NCBI GenBank assembly: GCA_002432715.1
Contig: DJGJ01000002.1
Span: 1-54,889 of the forward strand
Length of the DNA stretch: 54,889 bases
Direction: 5' to 3'
Source of the DNA: Sphaerochaeta sp. UBA5849
GTDB taxonomy: Bacteria > Spirochaetota > Spirochaetia > Sphaerochaetales > Sphaerochaetaceae
Below are positions 24,184 to 32,788 of this stretch, piece after piece. Numbering within the stretch: the stretch's first letter is position 1; the number at the start of each line of letters is the position of its first letter. The notes under the pieces are model-generated. The model was given only the letters and a program-made list of their open reading frames with translations, had not been told where the DNA came from and ran no database searches. A program made the position numbers and the translations under genes.

Positions 24184-25431
24184 ATGCTGCTGGATATGAC
24201 AATAGCGAACTTCAAGTCCGTGAAGTCGGCTCAGACGATTTCGTTTGAGGCAGTCAAGGACAACCGTTTTCCCGAATCGAAGGTTGTGCCGGTGACCGAT
24301 ACATTGAGGATAATCAAGACTGCCGCCATCGTGGGGCCCAATGGGGCGGGAAAGAGCTCGTTTGTCCGTGCTCTGGAAGCGCTGAAGGGTATTGTGTGTG
24401 CCGCACATGATACGGAGAATCCACTTCAGATTCTCAGCGGTACATCGTTTGCCTATTCGGAGGAGAAGGGTCAGCCTGCCACCATCATCATCCGTGTCCT
24501 TCTTGGCAAGGATGAACAGAGCCAATTGCCGTTGATTGCTCAGTATACTTTGGTGGCAGACAGGGAGAAGGTGTTCGAGGAGTCGCTTTACAACTTGATT
24601 GGTCGGTCGAAGAAGCTGATGTTCGAGCGCAAGCTTGATGAAGGCGCCCTGCTGCTCGATGATGTCAAGCTTACCTACACCTATCGTTGGGGCAAGGCCT
24701 ACCGCGGTGAGAAGAAACGCTTGGTCGACAAGGTGGATGAGAAACACTCCTATCTTGCAGCTTCAGCCGAAAAAGGCAGTGAGACTACCGGGCCGCTGTA
24801 CACATGGTTCAATGAAAGCCTGCACCTGCTTCCCATGGGTGTTTCCAACATCAGTGAGAAGTACCTGATCAGTCAACTCACCGAGCACCCCGATTGGGTC
24901 CAACAGCTGATCAACTTCCTGTGGAGCGTCGACATCACCGACATCCGGGACATTCGGGTCAAGGATGATCGTCTTATCTTCATCCATACCAACGTTACCC
25001 AGCACTATGCCTCTTTCTTCAGCTTGGAGAGCTTGAGCCTCAGAAGGCTGTGTTTGATCGGCGTGGCGTTCTTCGAGAGTTTCACCAAGCCGAAAACCCT
25101 GATCATCGATGACTTCGGCATGCTGCTTCACCCCGATGTACTGTGCCATATCGTCGAGATATTCGAATCCGGCAATGCAGCATGCAATTCACAGATGCTG
25201 GTTGTAGACTGCAACCCTTCGTTGCTCAGGCCGGGATTGCTCAGGCGTGACGGTGTGTATTTTGCCGAAAAGAACAGTGAAAGCGCCACAGTCTATTTCA
25301 GCTTGGCGAATTTCAAGTATTCGCGCGCCAAGGACAAGACGCAGAACCAATACATGAACGGTGCGTTCGGTGCCCTTCCGATTCTTTCGGAGTTCTGTTT
25401 CATCGATGCAAACAAGGATAAGGAGGAGTAA
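24184..25431 (+). CDS. RloA/AbiLi-like AAA ATPase
   Basis: A 415-residue ATPase with an ABC-like head of the AAA_15/AAA_21 class. The N-terminal ITIANFKSVKS type start is followed by Walker A GPNGAGKS (51-58), then an insertion, a signature-like LESLSLRRLCLIGVAF (281-296), and Walker B TLIIDDFGMLLHP (305-317). The C-terminal YMNGAFGALPIL matches RloA. Oddities: the catalytic Walker B Glu is Asp (DD), and the usual TTH/N switch is VVDCNPSLL. RloA-like proteins are usually paired with RloB-type nucleases in restriction-linked or abortive-infection (AbiL, PARIS-like) systems. Its partner follows 2 nt later. Confidence 0.85.
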   Translation: MLLDMTIANFKSVKSAQTISFEAVKDNRFPESKVVPVTDTLRIIKTAAIVGPNGAGKSSFVRALEALKGIVCAAHDTENPLQILSGTSFAYSEEKGQPATIIIRVLLGKDEQSQLPLIAQYTLVADREKVFEESLYNLIGRSKKLMFERKLDEGALLLDDVKLTYTYRWGKAYRGEKKRLVDKVDEKHSYLAASAEKGSETTGPLYTWFNESLHLLPMGVSNISEKYLISQLTEHPDWVQQLINFLWSVDITDIRDIRVKDDRLIFIHTNVTQHYASFFSLESLSLRRLCLIGVAFFESFTKPKTLIIDDFGMLLHPDVLCHIVEIFESGNAACNSQMLVVDCNPSLLRPGLLRRDGVYFAEKNSESATVYFSLANFKYSRAKDKTQNQYMNGAFGALPILSEFCFIDANKDKEE

Positions 25432-25433
25432 TC

Positions 25434-26081
25434 ATGGCACGCAAACGAATTTCCCAGCAGCCCCGCCAAACCATTCTTTTGGTGACGGCTTCGGAGGCGG
25501 AGGCCCTCTATTTCTCCCAGATGCGCAAGGACTGCCGCTACTCCAATATGACGGTCGTTTGGGAGCAGGGGTACAAGGACCTCTCCAATCTGATTACTAT
25601 CGCAAGCAAGATGCGCAACAGCGGCAACTTCAGCTGTGTCTGGGTTGTCTTTGGTTTTGCCGATCTCGGGGTCAAGCCCGAGCAGGTCTCGGAATTGCTG
25701 GGACTTGCCGAGCAGAAGAAAGTCAAGCTTGCATGGAACAATCCTTCCTTGCCGCTGTGGTACCTGTTGCACCTGCAGGTCCCCAAGGGTTTTGTGCAGG
25801 ATCCAAAGATGATCGAGTCTGCTCTTGCCAAGCAGTTTCCCTCGTTCACCAGCGATGCCTCATATCTGCTGGGAGAGGGGATGAACCTTCATCTGCGATT
25901 GTATTCAGCCAAGTCGAAGGCCGCCGTCAATGCCAGTGCCTACAACTCGTTGGTGGCTGGCAAGCAGGGTTTGCCTCCGACCAATATCGTTGCCATGCTC
26001 AATGACATCACCGATATTTGCGGACTGGCGGATCTTACGCACAACCAGAAACAACTTGGCCTGAACAAGAAGAACGGGTGA
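25434..26081 (+). CDS. RloB-like protein with altered catalytic acids
   Basis: A 215-residue protein in the RloB (Toprim-related) family by layout: a central TILLVTASEAEALYF, WEQGYKDLSNLITIA, CVWVVFGFADLG and LAWNNPSLPLWYLLHLQ. Canonical RloB has VCEGEKTE, VFDxDE and SNPCFELW at these places. Here E23 is kept, but the D-x-D positions are G74 and A76, and the FE pair is LP. It therefore may not be a nuclease. AAGGAGG is upstream of ATG 25434. It follows the RloA-like ATPase directly and precedes a membrane LuxR gene by 6 nt. Confidence 0.75.
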   Translation: MARKRISQQPRQTILLVTASEAEALYFSQMRKDCRYSNMTVVWEQGYKDLSNLITIASKMRNSGNFSCVWVVFGFADLGVKPEQVSELLGLAEQKKVKLAWNNPSLPLWYLLHLQVPKGFVQDPKMIESALAKQFPSFTSDASYLLGEGMNLHLRLYSAKSKAAVNASAYNSLVAGKQGLPPTNIVAMLNDITDICGLADLTHNQKQLGLNKKNG

Positions 26082-26087
26082 CGGCCG

Positions 26088-26975
26088 GTGAATGGAATCC
26101 TGCTGCTTGTCTACATGCTTGCCTTTGCTCTGGGTTCTATGACCTTGGCCTTGGCCATTGTCTATCGGATTGCCAACAAGCAGAGGTGGGCGACGTATTT
26201 CATCATCTGTCATGCATCCCTGTTGGGATGCATGATGCTGATGGCCTTGCAAGTGCTCTCGAGCATGTATCTCTCGGGCTTGGTCTACGACATAATAACC
26301 TACAGCGTAGCCTTTGTTGTAATCGCCGATCTTACCTTTCTCATCGTCTTCATCCCGTACTTCACCACCTGGGTGATCGCCCACCCTTGGAGACAGCCGT
26401 ATAAGGGCTTGTTCTATGCCCTGGCTCTTGTCTATCTGATGTTGGGTATCAGTCGTGAAATCTGGCAGAAACCGATTGCCGACCAGTTGATGCTGATTTT
26501 GTTCGTATTTGTCATTACTTTCTGTCTGTCGGTGACCCTGAAAAACATCAATTCCATTGCAAATAAAACGGCCAGGACTTCGGCCATCTCAATCATAATA
26601 GTCAGTGCCTCGATGGTACCGGCCATCCTGCTCGCCCTGATATTCCCCTCGCTCAAACCGCTTTTGTTCGGAATCTATTTCCTGGCGCTCTCGATCACCA
26701 TCATGACGTTCCTGTTCATGGAGTTTGTGCGGTTGGGAAGGTCCGAGGTGGTCAAGAACAAAGAGCTTGTTTTGGAGGACCTGGAGGAGTACCATATCAC
26801 CGAGCGGGAGTTTGCAGTCATCCGCCTGATAAGCCAAGGCCTTACCAACAAGGAAATTGCAAGCCAGCTTGGCATTAGTGCGAATACGGTGAACAATCAT
26901 GTGGCGAATATTTATGGGAAAACCCAGGTAAGGAGCCGCATCGACCTTTTAAATCTGCTGAAGCAGAGTTGGTAG
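26088..26975 (+). CDS. membrane-bound LuxR-type regulator (seven TM helices plus HTH)
   Basis: 295 residues. Seven hydrophobic segments span about residues 4-226, then a linker and a C-terminal LuxR/GerE HTH (YHITEREFAVIRLISQGLTNKEIASQLGISANTVNNHVANIYGKTQVRSRIDLLNLL). It should be a membrane-anchored one-component regulator sensing a membrane or envelope signal. The start is GTG 26088, 6 nt after the RloB-like stop, with a weak ribosome site. Its target may be this operon. Confidence 0.85.
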   Translation: MNGILLLVYMLAFALGSMTLALAIVYRIANKQRWATYFIICHASLLGCMMLMALQVLSSMYLSGLVYDIITYSVAFVVIADLTFLIVFIPYFTTWVIAHPWRQPYKGLFYALALVYLMLGISREIWQKPIADQLMLILFVFVITFCLSVTLKNINSIANKTARTSAISIIIVSASMVPAILLALIFPSLKPLLFGIYFLALSITIMTFLFMEFVRLGRSEVVKNKELVLEDLEEYHITEREFAVIRLISQGLTNKEIASQLGISANTVNNHVANIYGKTQVRSRIDLLNLLKQSW

Positions 26976-26983
26976 GAGACAGC

Positions 26984-27826
26984 ATGCACATAACCTATGA
27001 TATTCCCGACTTTACCGAGCATCATTATCAGGATAAGGCGCCGGTGAGAAAAAGTGCTAGGCCATGGGCGATGATTCATGAGGATGCGGTGGGGAAAGCC
27101 GTTTTGTTGTGCCATGGATACACCGGCTATCCAGGCGAGCTCATCCGTCCGGGCATAGATTTGTTTGCCGCCGGCTTTGATGTGTATTGCCCCCGCTATC
27201 CAGGACATGGGACCTGCAGCAACGATTTTCTGGCCAGCAGGGCTGAGGATTGGATTGGCACTGCGTATGATGCATTTGCCTATCTCGCCCAACGCTACGA
27301 GCATGTATCGGTGGTGGGACACTCGATGGGAGGGGCGATTTCAACCATCATATCTGATGCTTTTGATGCAGACACCCTCGCCCTGCTCGCACCTGCTTTG
27401 GTCATCCCTTCGCTTCCTGTGATGCAAGTCAGGCTGCTCAGGCATGTGGTTCGACGCAAGAAAGTCGACTGGCAGCCGGACCCTGACTACCATTTCTACT
27501 ACGAAGGCGATGCTGATGACGATGCATTCTTGGGCTCGGAGTACTGGTCGTACCAGTATCCAAAACTGCTGTGGGAGCTTGAGCGAGTCAGACGGCAGGC
27601 GGTGGCCTGCATCGACCACCTGGCTGCCGATACCCTCTCGATCAGCGGCGGGCGTGATGCAACCATCCCCCAGGAAGCCTCGATTTTGGTGACCAGCAAG
27701 CCAAAAGGGGTGAACAAGCATCTGCATATCGAAGAGGCAGGGCACCTGATGCCCTACGACAAGAATATCGATGCTCAGAATGAGGCGATGGCTGCCGTGG
27801 TTGCTTGGATGGATGGCAGGCGCTAG
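26984..27826 (+). CDS. alpha/beta hydrolase (carboxylesterase/lysophospholipase-like)
   Basis: A 280-residue serine hydrolase: oxyanion segment LLCHGYTGYPGE, nucleophile elbow VVGHSMGGA (Ser about 116), acid in SGGRDATIP, and catalytic His in EAGHLMPYD. It resembles carboxylesterase Est30/monoacylglycerol lipase members. ATG 26984 has TAGGAGA upstream. It is last in the run that begins with the PHP phosphatase; its stop overlaps that of the convergent HD gene by four bases. Confidence 0.88.
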   Translation: MHITYDIPDFTEHHYQDKAPVRKSARPWAMIHEDAVGKAVLLCHGYTGYPGELIRPGIDLFAAGFDVYCPRYPGHGTCSNDFLASRAEDWIGTAYDAFAYLAQRYEHVSVVGHSMGGAISTIISDAFDADTLALLAPALVIPSLPVMQVRLLRHVVRRKKVDWQPDPDYHFYYEGDADDDAFLGSEYWSYQYPKLLWELERVRRQAVACIDHLAADTLSISGGRDATIPQEASILVTSKPKGVNKHLHIEEAGHLMPYDKNIDAQNEAMAAVVAWMDGRR

Positions 27827-28548
27827 GCGCGAACCAAATACTCGTAGAGAGCGGAAATCTTGTCACAGATGTTTACCACCACGCTCTCCTTGTACCTTGG
27901 CAGGGCCGGGGTCTTGGGAAACATATGCTTGGTGATGATATCCTCTTCCAATGCGTTTACAGGAAAATATGTCTTGGCATTTGACAATGCAATGAAAGGG
28001 TGTTCCTTTCCATGCGTGGAACGTTTTGCATCATGTTCTTTTCTCTGTCGCCAATCATAGAGGAAAAAATCGTGCAGCAGGCCGCCACGGGCTGCCGCTT
28101 GATAGTCCAGGCCCAACGCCTTGCTTATCCGAAACGAGAGGTAGGATACACGCCGGGCATGGTCGTAGATATGATTGGTATGATGACGGAACTTTTTGAG
28201 CTTGAGAAATTCTTCGTGCTGAAGGATGTCCTCGACCAACAAGGCGTACTGGGTCCGCAAAAGCTCGGTTGCCGGCCTCTGGATGGCATAGGCGAAGAGC
28301 AGGGAAAAAAGAGAGAAAAGCAACAGCAGCAATTCGATGGGGAACAGGTCGAAAAAGCTTGTTATGCTGAGAAACCGGGATGTATAGAAGGTGGCAAAAA
28401 GTCCTAACGGAAGTTTGAAAAGCTTGGCAAGTTGGGTGTTCCCTCCTGCCAGGAAGGCTGGTAAAGCGTCGGGTATCAGGATGGTCCTCCAAAGGTCAAT
28501 TGAGTGTACGGTATCGAAATAGCCGGGTATGGTCAAGAAGGATGGCAC
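27823..28548 (-). CDS. membrane HD-domain protein
   Basis: 241 residues. The N-terminal half has hydrophobic segments (ATFYTSRFLSITSFF.. IELLLLLFSLFSLLFAYAIQ) and the C-terminal half an HD domain: HTNHIYDHARRVSYLSFRISKALGL, then RGGLLHDFFLYDW, HPFIALSNA and ITKHMFP, as in metal-dependent phosphohydrolases. The second messenger or nucleotide acted on is unknown. The start is GTG 28548 with only a weak AAGAAA region upstream, so the exact start is uncertain. Confidence 0.7.
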   Translation of the reverse strand: MPSFLTIPGYFDTVHSIDLWRTILIPDALPAFLAGGNTQLAKLFKLPLGLFATFYTSRFLSITSFFDLFPIELLLLLFSLFSLLFAYAIQRPATELLRTQYALLVEDILQHEEFLKLKKFRHHTNHIYDHARRVSYLSFRISKALGLDYQAAARGGLLHDFFLYDWRQRKEHDAKRSTHGKEHPFIALSNAKTYFPVNALEEDIITKHMFPKTPALPRYKESVVVNICDKISALYEYLVRA

Positions 28549-28607
28549 TTTTTTTTCTTGGCATGGACAACTGTATGAATCAGGTCGTGGTTGACCCTTC
28601 CTTGTGT

Positions 28608-28616
28608 TGCTATAAT
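28608..28616 (+). promoter_or_regulatory. candidate gltX promoter, extended -10
   Basis: TG-C-TATAAT (28608-28616), a perfect extended -10. A short inverted repeat (GGTAC/GTACC, 28628-28641) lies in the leader before the ribosome site. Confidence 0.5.
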
Positions 28617-28661
28617 CTTTGTTTTACGGTACAACAGTACCATTGAGAGGAGTATATCCTG

Positions 28662-30143
28662 ATGGAAGTGAGAGTACGCTATGCTCCCTCTCCGACCGGT
28701 CTTCAGCATATCGGTGGAGTGAGGACAGCTTTGTTCAATTATTTCTTTGCCCGCGCGAACGGAGGCAAATTCATTCTGCGAGTCGAGGACACTGACCGCG
28801 AACGGTACAGTGACGAGTTCTTGCAGGACCTGTATGACACGCTGTCCTGGCTGGGCATTGCTTGGGACGAAGGCCCCATCGTGGGCGGACCCTGCGGTCC
28901 CTACATCCAAAGTGAGCGCTTTGATCTGTATCGCAGCTACGCCGAGCAACTCGTGCGCGACGGCAAGGCGTATTATTGTTATTGCACACCCGAACGGCTG
29001 GAAGCGGTCCGCCTCAGGCAGCAAGAAGAGAAGAGCGAGATTCAGGGGTATGACCGGCACTGCCGCAACCTAAGTGAGGCAGAGCGTTCGGAGTATGTGA
29101 AGCAGGGAATACAGCCTGTCATTCGACTCAAGGTTCCCACCGATGGAAAGACGACCTTTCACGATGTGCTGATGGGTGATATCACCCGGCGCAATCGTGA
29201 TGTCAGCCCTGACCCGATACTGCTGAAGAGCGACGGCTTTCCCACCTACCACTTGGCAAACGTCATTGATGACCACCTGATGGGCATCACCCATATCATG
29301 CGCGCCCAAGAGTGGATTCCCTCAGGTCCGCTGCATATCCTGCTGTACGAAGCATTCGGATGGGAGCCTCCGATGTATTGCCACCTGCCGATGGTGATGG
29401 GCAAGGACGGACAGAAGCTTTCCAAGCGTCATGGTTCCACCTCGGTACGTGATTTCAAGGAAAAAGGGTATCTGCCGGAAGCTTTGATAAACTATGTCAG
29501 CATGGTCGGTTGGTCGTATGATGGACAGCGTGAGTTCTTCAGCAAGGAAGATCTTGAACAGGTTTTCAGCCTGGAGAAGATCAACAAGGCTCCCGGAGTT
29601 TTCGACTACAAGAAGCTCGATTGGTTCAACGGCCAGTACATCCGACAAAAGAGCGACGAGGAGTTGATGGCATTGTTGCTGCCCTATATGACCAAGGCTG
29701 GATTTTTACCTTCCAACCCATCTGAAGCAGAACGGGCAAAGCTGCTCAATCTCACCAAGGTGGTGAAGGAGCGCTTGAAAGTCCTCAGTGATGTGGTTGA
29801 TTTGACCCGGTTCCTCTTCGAGGAGCCGAAGTACGAGGATGTGAACTTGTTCGCTGCAAAGGGTGTTGAGCTTGAAGTCGCACTAGCAGCTCTCGATCGT
29901 GCCTATGCAATCCTGAGGCAAGGTTTCGAAGAGCATGAGAGTCATGAGGCCACCGAACAGAAGCTTACCGATTTGGCAAGTGAGATGGGCCTGAAGATCA
30001 ACGGGGTGTTCATGCCCCTGAGGGTGGCCTTGACCGGAAGCACCGTCAGCCTTCCTTTGTTTGATTCCATTGGCCTGCTTGGGCAGGAAGTGACGTGTGC
30101 ACGCATTGAAAACGCATTGGCTTTATTGAAGAGAGAGGTATGA
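28662..30143 (+). CDS. gltX: glutamyl-tRNA synthetase
   Basis: A 493-residue class I enzyme: YAPSPTGLQHIGGVRTALFNY (HIGH as HIGG), DTDRERY, KLSKRHGS (KMSKS variant) near residue 255, and a helical anticodon domain. It is of normal bacterial discriminating or non-discriminating length; specificity cannot be told. ATG 28662 has AGGAG. Starts a three-synthetase operon with glyS and tyrS. Confidence 0.96.
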   Translation: MEVRVRYAPSPTGLQHIGGVRTALFNYFFARANGGKFILRVEDTDRERYSDEFLQDLYDTLSWLGIAWDEGPIVGGPCGPYIQSERFDLYRSYAEQLVRDGKAYYCYCTPERLEAVRLRQQEEKSEIQGYDRHCRNLSEAERSEYVKQGIQPVIRLKVPTDGKTTFHDVLMGDITRRNRDVSPDPILLKSDGFPTYHLANVIDDHLMGITHIMRAQEWIPSGPLHILLYEAFGWEPPMYCHLPMVMGKDGQKLSKRHGSTSVRDFKEKGYLPEALINYVSMVGWSYDGQREFFSKEDLEQVFSLEKINKAPGVFDYKKLDWFNGQYIRQKSDEELMALLLPYMTKAGFLPSNPSEAERAKLLNLTKVVKERLKVLSDVVDLTRFLFEEPKYEDVNLFAAKGVELEVALAALDRAYAILRQGFEEHESHEATEQKLTDLASEMGLKINGVFMPLRVALTGSTVSLPLFDSIGLLGQEVTCARIENALALLKREV

Positions 30144-30146
30144 TAC

Positions 30147-31478
30147 ATGGCAGAAGTAACGATGGACAAGATTGTCTCTTTGTGCAAGCGACGTGGATTT
30201 ATTTTCCAGTCGAGCGAAATCTACGGTGGATTGAACGGTGCCTATGACTACGGTCCGCTGGGTGTCCAGCTGAAGAACAATATCCGCGATTTCTGGTGGA
30301 AGGAGATGACCCAGATCCATGATGACATTGTGGGGCTTGATGCTTCCATTCTCATGCATCCCCGTGTTTGGGAGGCAAGCGGCCATGTTTCGAATTTCAG
30401 CGATCCCATGGTTGACTGCAAGCAGTGCAAGAGCCGGTTCCGTGCCGACCAGATCGACCTCAAAGGTGCATGCCCGACCTGCGGGACAAAAGACAGCTTC
30501 ACCGAGCCGAGGAACTTCAACCTGATGTTCTCCACCCATATCGGGGCGAACGCCGATGCAAGCTCCATTGTCTATCTTCGCCCTGAAACAGCCCAGGGCA
30601 TCTACGTGGACTTCAAGAACGTAGTTTCCTCCAGCCGGGTCAAGATACCCTTCGGCATCGCCCAAGTCGGTAAAGCCTTCCGCAATGAGATCACCACCAA
30701 GAACTTCATTTTCCGTTCCTGCGAGTTCGAGCAGATGGAGATGCAGTGGTTCTGCAAGCCCGGCAGCGATGAACATTGGTTCAGCTACTGGAGAGAGCAG
30801 AGAATGGCTTTCTATCACAAGATGGGCATCAAGCCGAGCAGCCTCAGATGGCACCAGCATGGTCCTGATGAACTTGCCTTCTATGCAAAGGATGCCTACG
30901 ACATCCAATTCCTCTTCCCCATGGGGTGGCAGGAGCTTGAAGGCGTGCACAGCCGCACCGATTACGATCTCACCCAGCACCAGACTTTCAGCGGCAAGGA
31001 GATGACCTATCTCGATCCCGAGTCGAATGAGCGGTACATCCCCTATGTGGTGGAGACCTCTGCCGGTCTTACCAGAAATGTGCTGATGGCCCTCAGTGAT
31101 GCCTATGATGAGGAAGAGCTGGAAGGCGGTGATGTGAGAACCGTTCTGCATTTCCATCCCCTTCTTGCTCCGGTCACCGTGGCAGTCCTTCCCTTGGTCA
31201 AGAAGGACGGGATTGCCGAGTTTGCTTCCAAGCTGGAACGCGGGCTGCGCGATGACTTTTCCACCTTCTACGATGTGAGCGGGGCCATCGGCAGGCGCTA
31301 TCGCCGCATGGATGAGATTGGAACCCCGTACTGCGTAACCGTTGATTATCAAACCCTTGAGGACCAGACGGTAACCTTGCGCTTGCGCGACAGCATGGAA
31401 CAAGTACGAGTAGCCATTACAGACCTGGTAGCCGCCATCAAGCAGGCGACCAAGGAGTACAAGCGGGTGGAGCGGTAA
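30147..31478 (+). CDS. glyS: glycyl-tRNA synthetase, dimeric class II type
   Basis: A 443-residue single-chain (GRS1-type) enzyme. Class II motifs are present: an RRGFIFQSSEIYGG start, motif 2 FRNEITTKNFIFRSCEFEQMEMQWF, GLTRNVL motif 3, and the C-terminal anticodon domain. A zinc-knuckle-like CKQC..CPTCG lies near residues 92-117. It starts 3 nt after gltX. Confidence 0.95.
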   Translation: MAEVTMDKIVSLCKRRGFIFQSSEIYGGLNGAYDYGPLGVQLKNNIRDFWWKEMTQIHDDIVGLDASILMHPRVWEASGHVSNFSDPMVDCKQCKSRFRADQIDLKGACPTCGTKDSFTEPRNFNLMFSTHIGANADASSIVYLRPETAQGIYVDFKNVVSSSRVKIPFGIAQVGKAFRNEITTKNFIFRSCEFEQMEMQWFCKPGSDEHWFSYWREQRMAFYHKMGIKPSSLRWHQHGPDELAFYAKDAYDIQFLFPMGWQELEGVHSRTDYDLTQHQTFSGKEMTYLDPESNERYIPYVVETSAGLTRNVLMALSDAYDEEELEGGDVRTVLHFHPLLAPVTVAVLPLVKKDGIAEFASKLERGLRDDFSTFYDVSGAIGRRYRRMDEIGTPYCVTVDYQTLEDQTVTLRLRDSMEQVRVAITDLVAAIKQATKEYKRVER

Positions 31479-31479
31479 G

Positions 31480-32736
31480 ATGAATACAGCACTTCAGACT
31501 TTGATCGACCGTGGGTTTGTCAAGGCATGTACCGATTTTGATGCGCTCAGCGATCTGATGGACAAAGAGAAGATCACCTTCTACGTCGGGGCCGACCCGA
31601 CAGGCAGGAGCCTGCATATCGGGCACATGGTGCCGTTCTTTGCGATGCACCACCTGCAGAAGGCAGGGCACAATCCCATCGCCTTGGTCGGCGGTGGAAC
31701 TGCGATGATCGGCGATCCGTCGGGCAAGACTGAGATGCGCAAGATGCTCACCCCCGAGCAGGTGCAGGAGAACTGCAAGTCCATCAAGGCCCAACTGGGT
31801 ACGGTGGTGGACTTCTCCGAGCATCCCAAAGATGGGATGGGCAAGGCGATCATGCTCAACAATGCCGATTGGCTGACTGATTTGAACTATATCACCTTCC
31901 TTCGCGATATCGGGCGGCATTTTTCGGTCAACCGCATGCTGTCTTTTGAATCATACAAGCAGCGGCTCGAACGAGGACTTTCCTTCATCGAGTTCAACTA
32001 CCAGCTGCTGCAGTCCTACGACTTCTATATCCTCAACCAGGAGCATGGATGCAAGCTGCAGATCGGCGGGGATGACCAGTGGGGCAACATCGTCAGCGGT
32101 ATTGAGTTGATCCGCAGGATGAACGGGGCACAGTGCTACGGCCTGACCTTCAATCTGATCACCCGCAGCGACGGGCACAAGATGGGAAAGAGTGAGAAGG
32201 GAGCGGTGTTCCTCGATCCCGAGCTCTTCAGCCCTTACGACTTCTACCAGTACTGGCGCAATGTAAACGACGACGATGTAATCAAGTTCCTCAAGCTGTT
32301 CACCTTCCTTCCGTTGGAGGAAATCGCCGAGTATGAGAAGGATGGGGTGAACATCAACGATGCCAAGGAGCGGCTTGCCTACGAGCAGACCAAAATCATC
32401 CATGGCGTTGAGGAAGCCGAGAAGGCTAGAGTTGCCGCCAAGGCCATGTTCAAGGGTGCAAACCTCGGCCAGGAAGGAAGGGAAGGCATGCCCTCGATTA
32501 CCATCGAAGCCTCCGAACTTGAAAGCGGCATTCCGGTACTGGACCTGTTCAGCCGCACAGACCTTGCCGCCACCAACAGCGATGCCCGCAGATTGGTGAC
32601 CGGCGGCGGGGCCTGGATTGGTGATAAGAGGATTGACGATCCCAGGACTGTGATAGATAAAACATACTTGGATGCTTTTGGGGAGCTGATCCTCAGGGCG
32701 GGCAAGAAGCGGTACTTCCGAATCATCATAGCGTAG
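31480..32736 (+). CDS. tyrS: tyrosyl-tRNA synthetase
   Basis: A 418-residue class I enzyme: VGADPTGRSLHIGHMVPF (HIGH), INQEHGCKLQIGGDDQWGN, KMGKSEKGAVFLDP (KMSKS with G) and a C-terminal S4-like domain (NSDARRLVTGGGAWIGDKRI). Start ATG 31480 is 1 nt after the glyS stop. It is followed by a terminator-like hairpin at 32751-32764. Confidence 0.95.
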   Translation: MNTALQTLIDRGFVKACTDFDALSDLMDKEKITFYVGADPTGRSLHIGHMVPFFAMHHLQKAGHNPIALVGGGTAMIGDPSGKTEMRKMLTPEQVQENCKSIKAQLGTVVDFSEHPKDGMGKAIMLNNADWLTDLNYITFLRDIGRHFSVNRMLSFESYKQRLERGLSFIEFNYQLLQSYDFYILNQEHGCKLQIGGDDQWGNIVSGIELIRRMNGAQCYGLTFNLITRSDGHKMGKSEKGAVFLDPELFSPYDFYQYWRNVNDDDVIKFLKLFTFLPLEEIAEYEKDGVNINDAKERLAYEQTKIIHGVEEAEKARVAAKAMFKGANLGQEGREGMPSITIEASELESGIPVLDLFSRTDLAATNSDARRLVTGGGAWIGDKRIDDPRTVIDKTYLDAFGELILRAGKKRYFRIIIA

Positions 32737-32747
32737 ATTACAAAGGG

Positions 32748-32770
32748 AGAGGGGGGAAACCCCCTTTCTT
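32748..32770 (+). terminator. Rho-independent terminator after tyrS
   Basis: GGGGG, loop GAAA, CCCCC followed by UUUCUU; the stem is lengthened by A-U pairs. It separates the synthetase operon from the following ABC genes, although the next ribosome site is only 8 nt on. Confidence 0.65.
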
Positions 32771-32788
32771 CATAGGGAGATAGTGTAT

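Noticed and set aside
32737..32788. TPP riboswitch before the ThiY/SsuA-like importer
   Set aside because: The gap is only about 50 nt and holds a terminator-like hairpin; the thi-box motif is missing.
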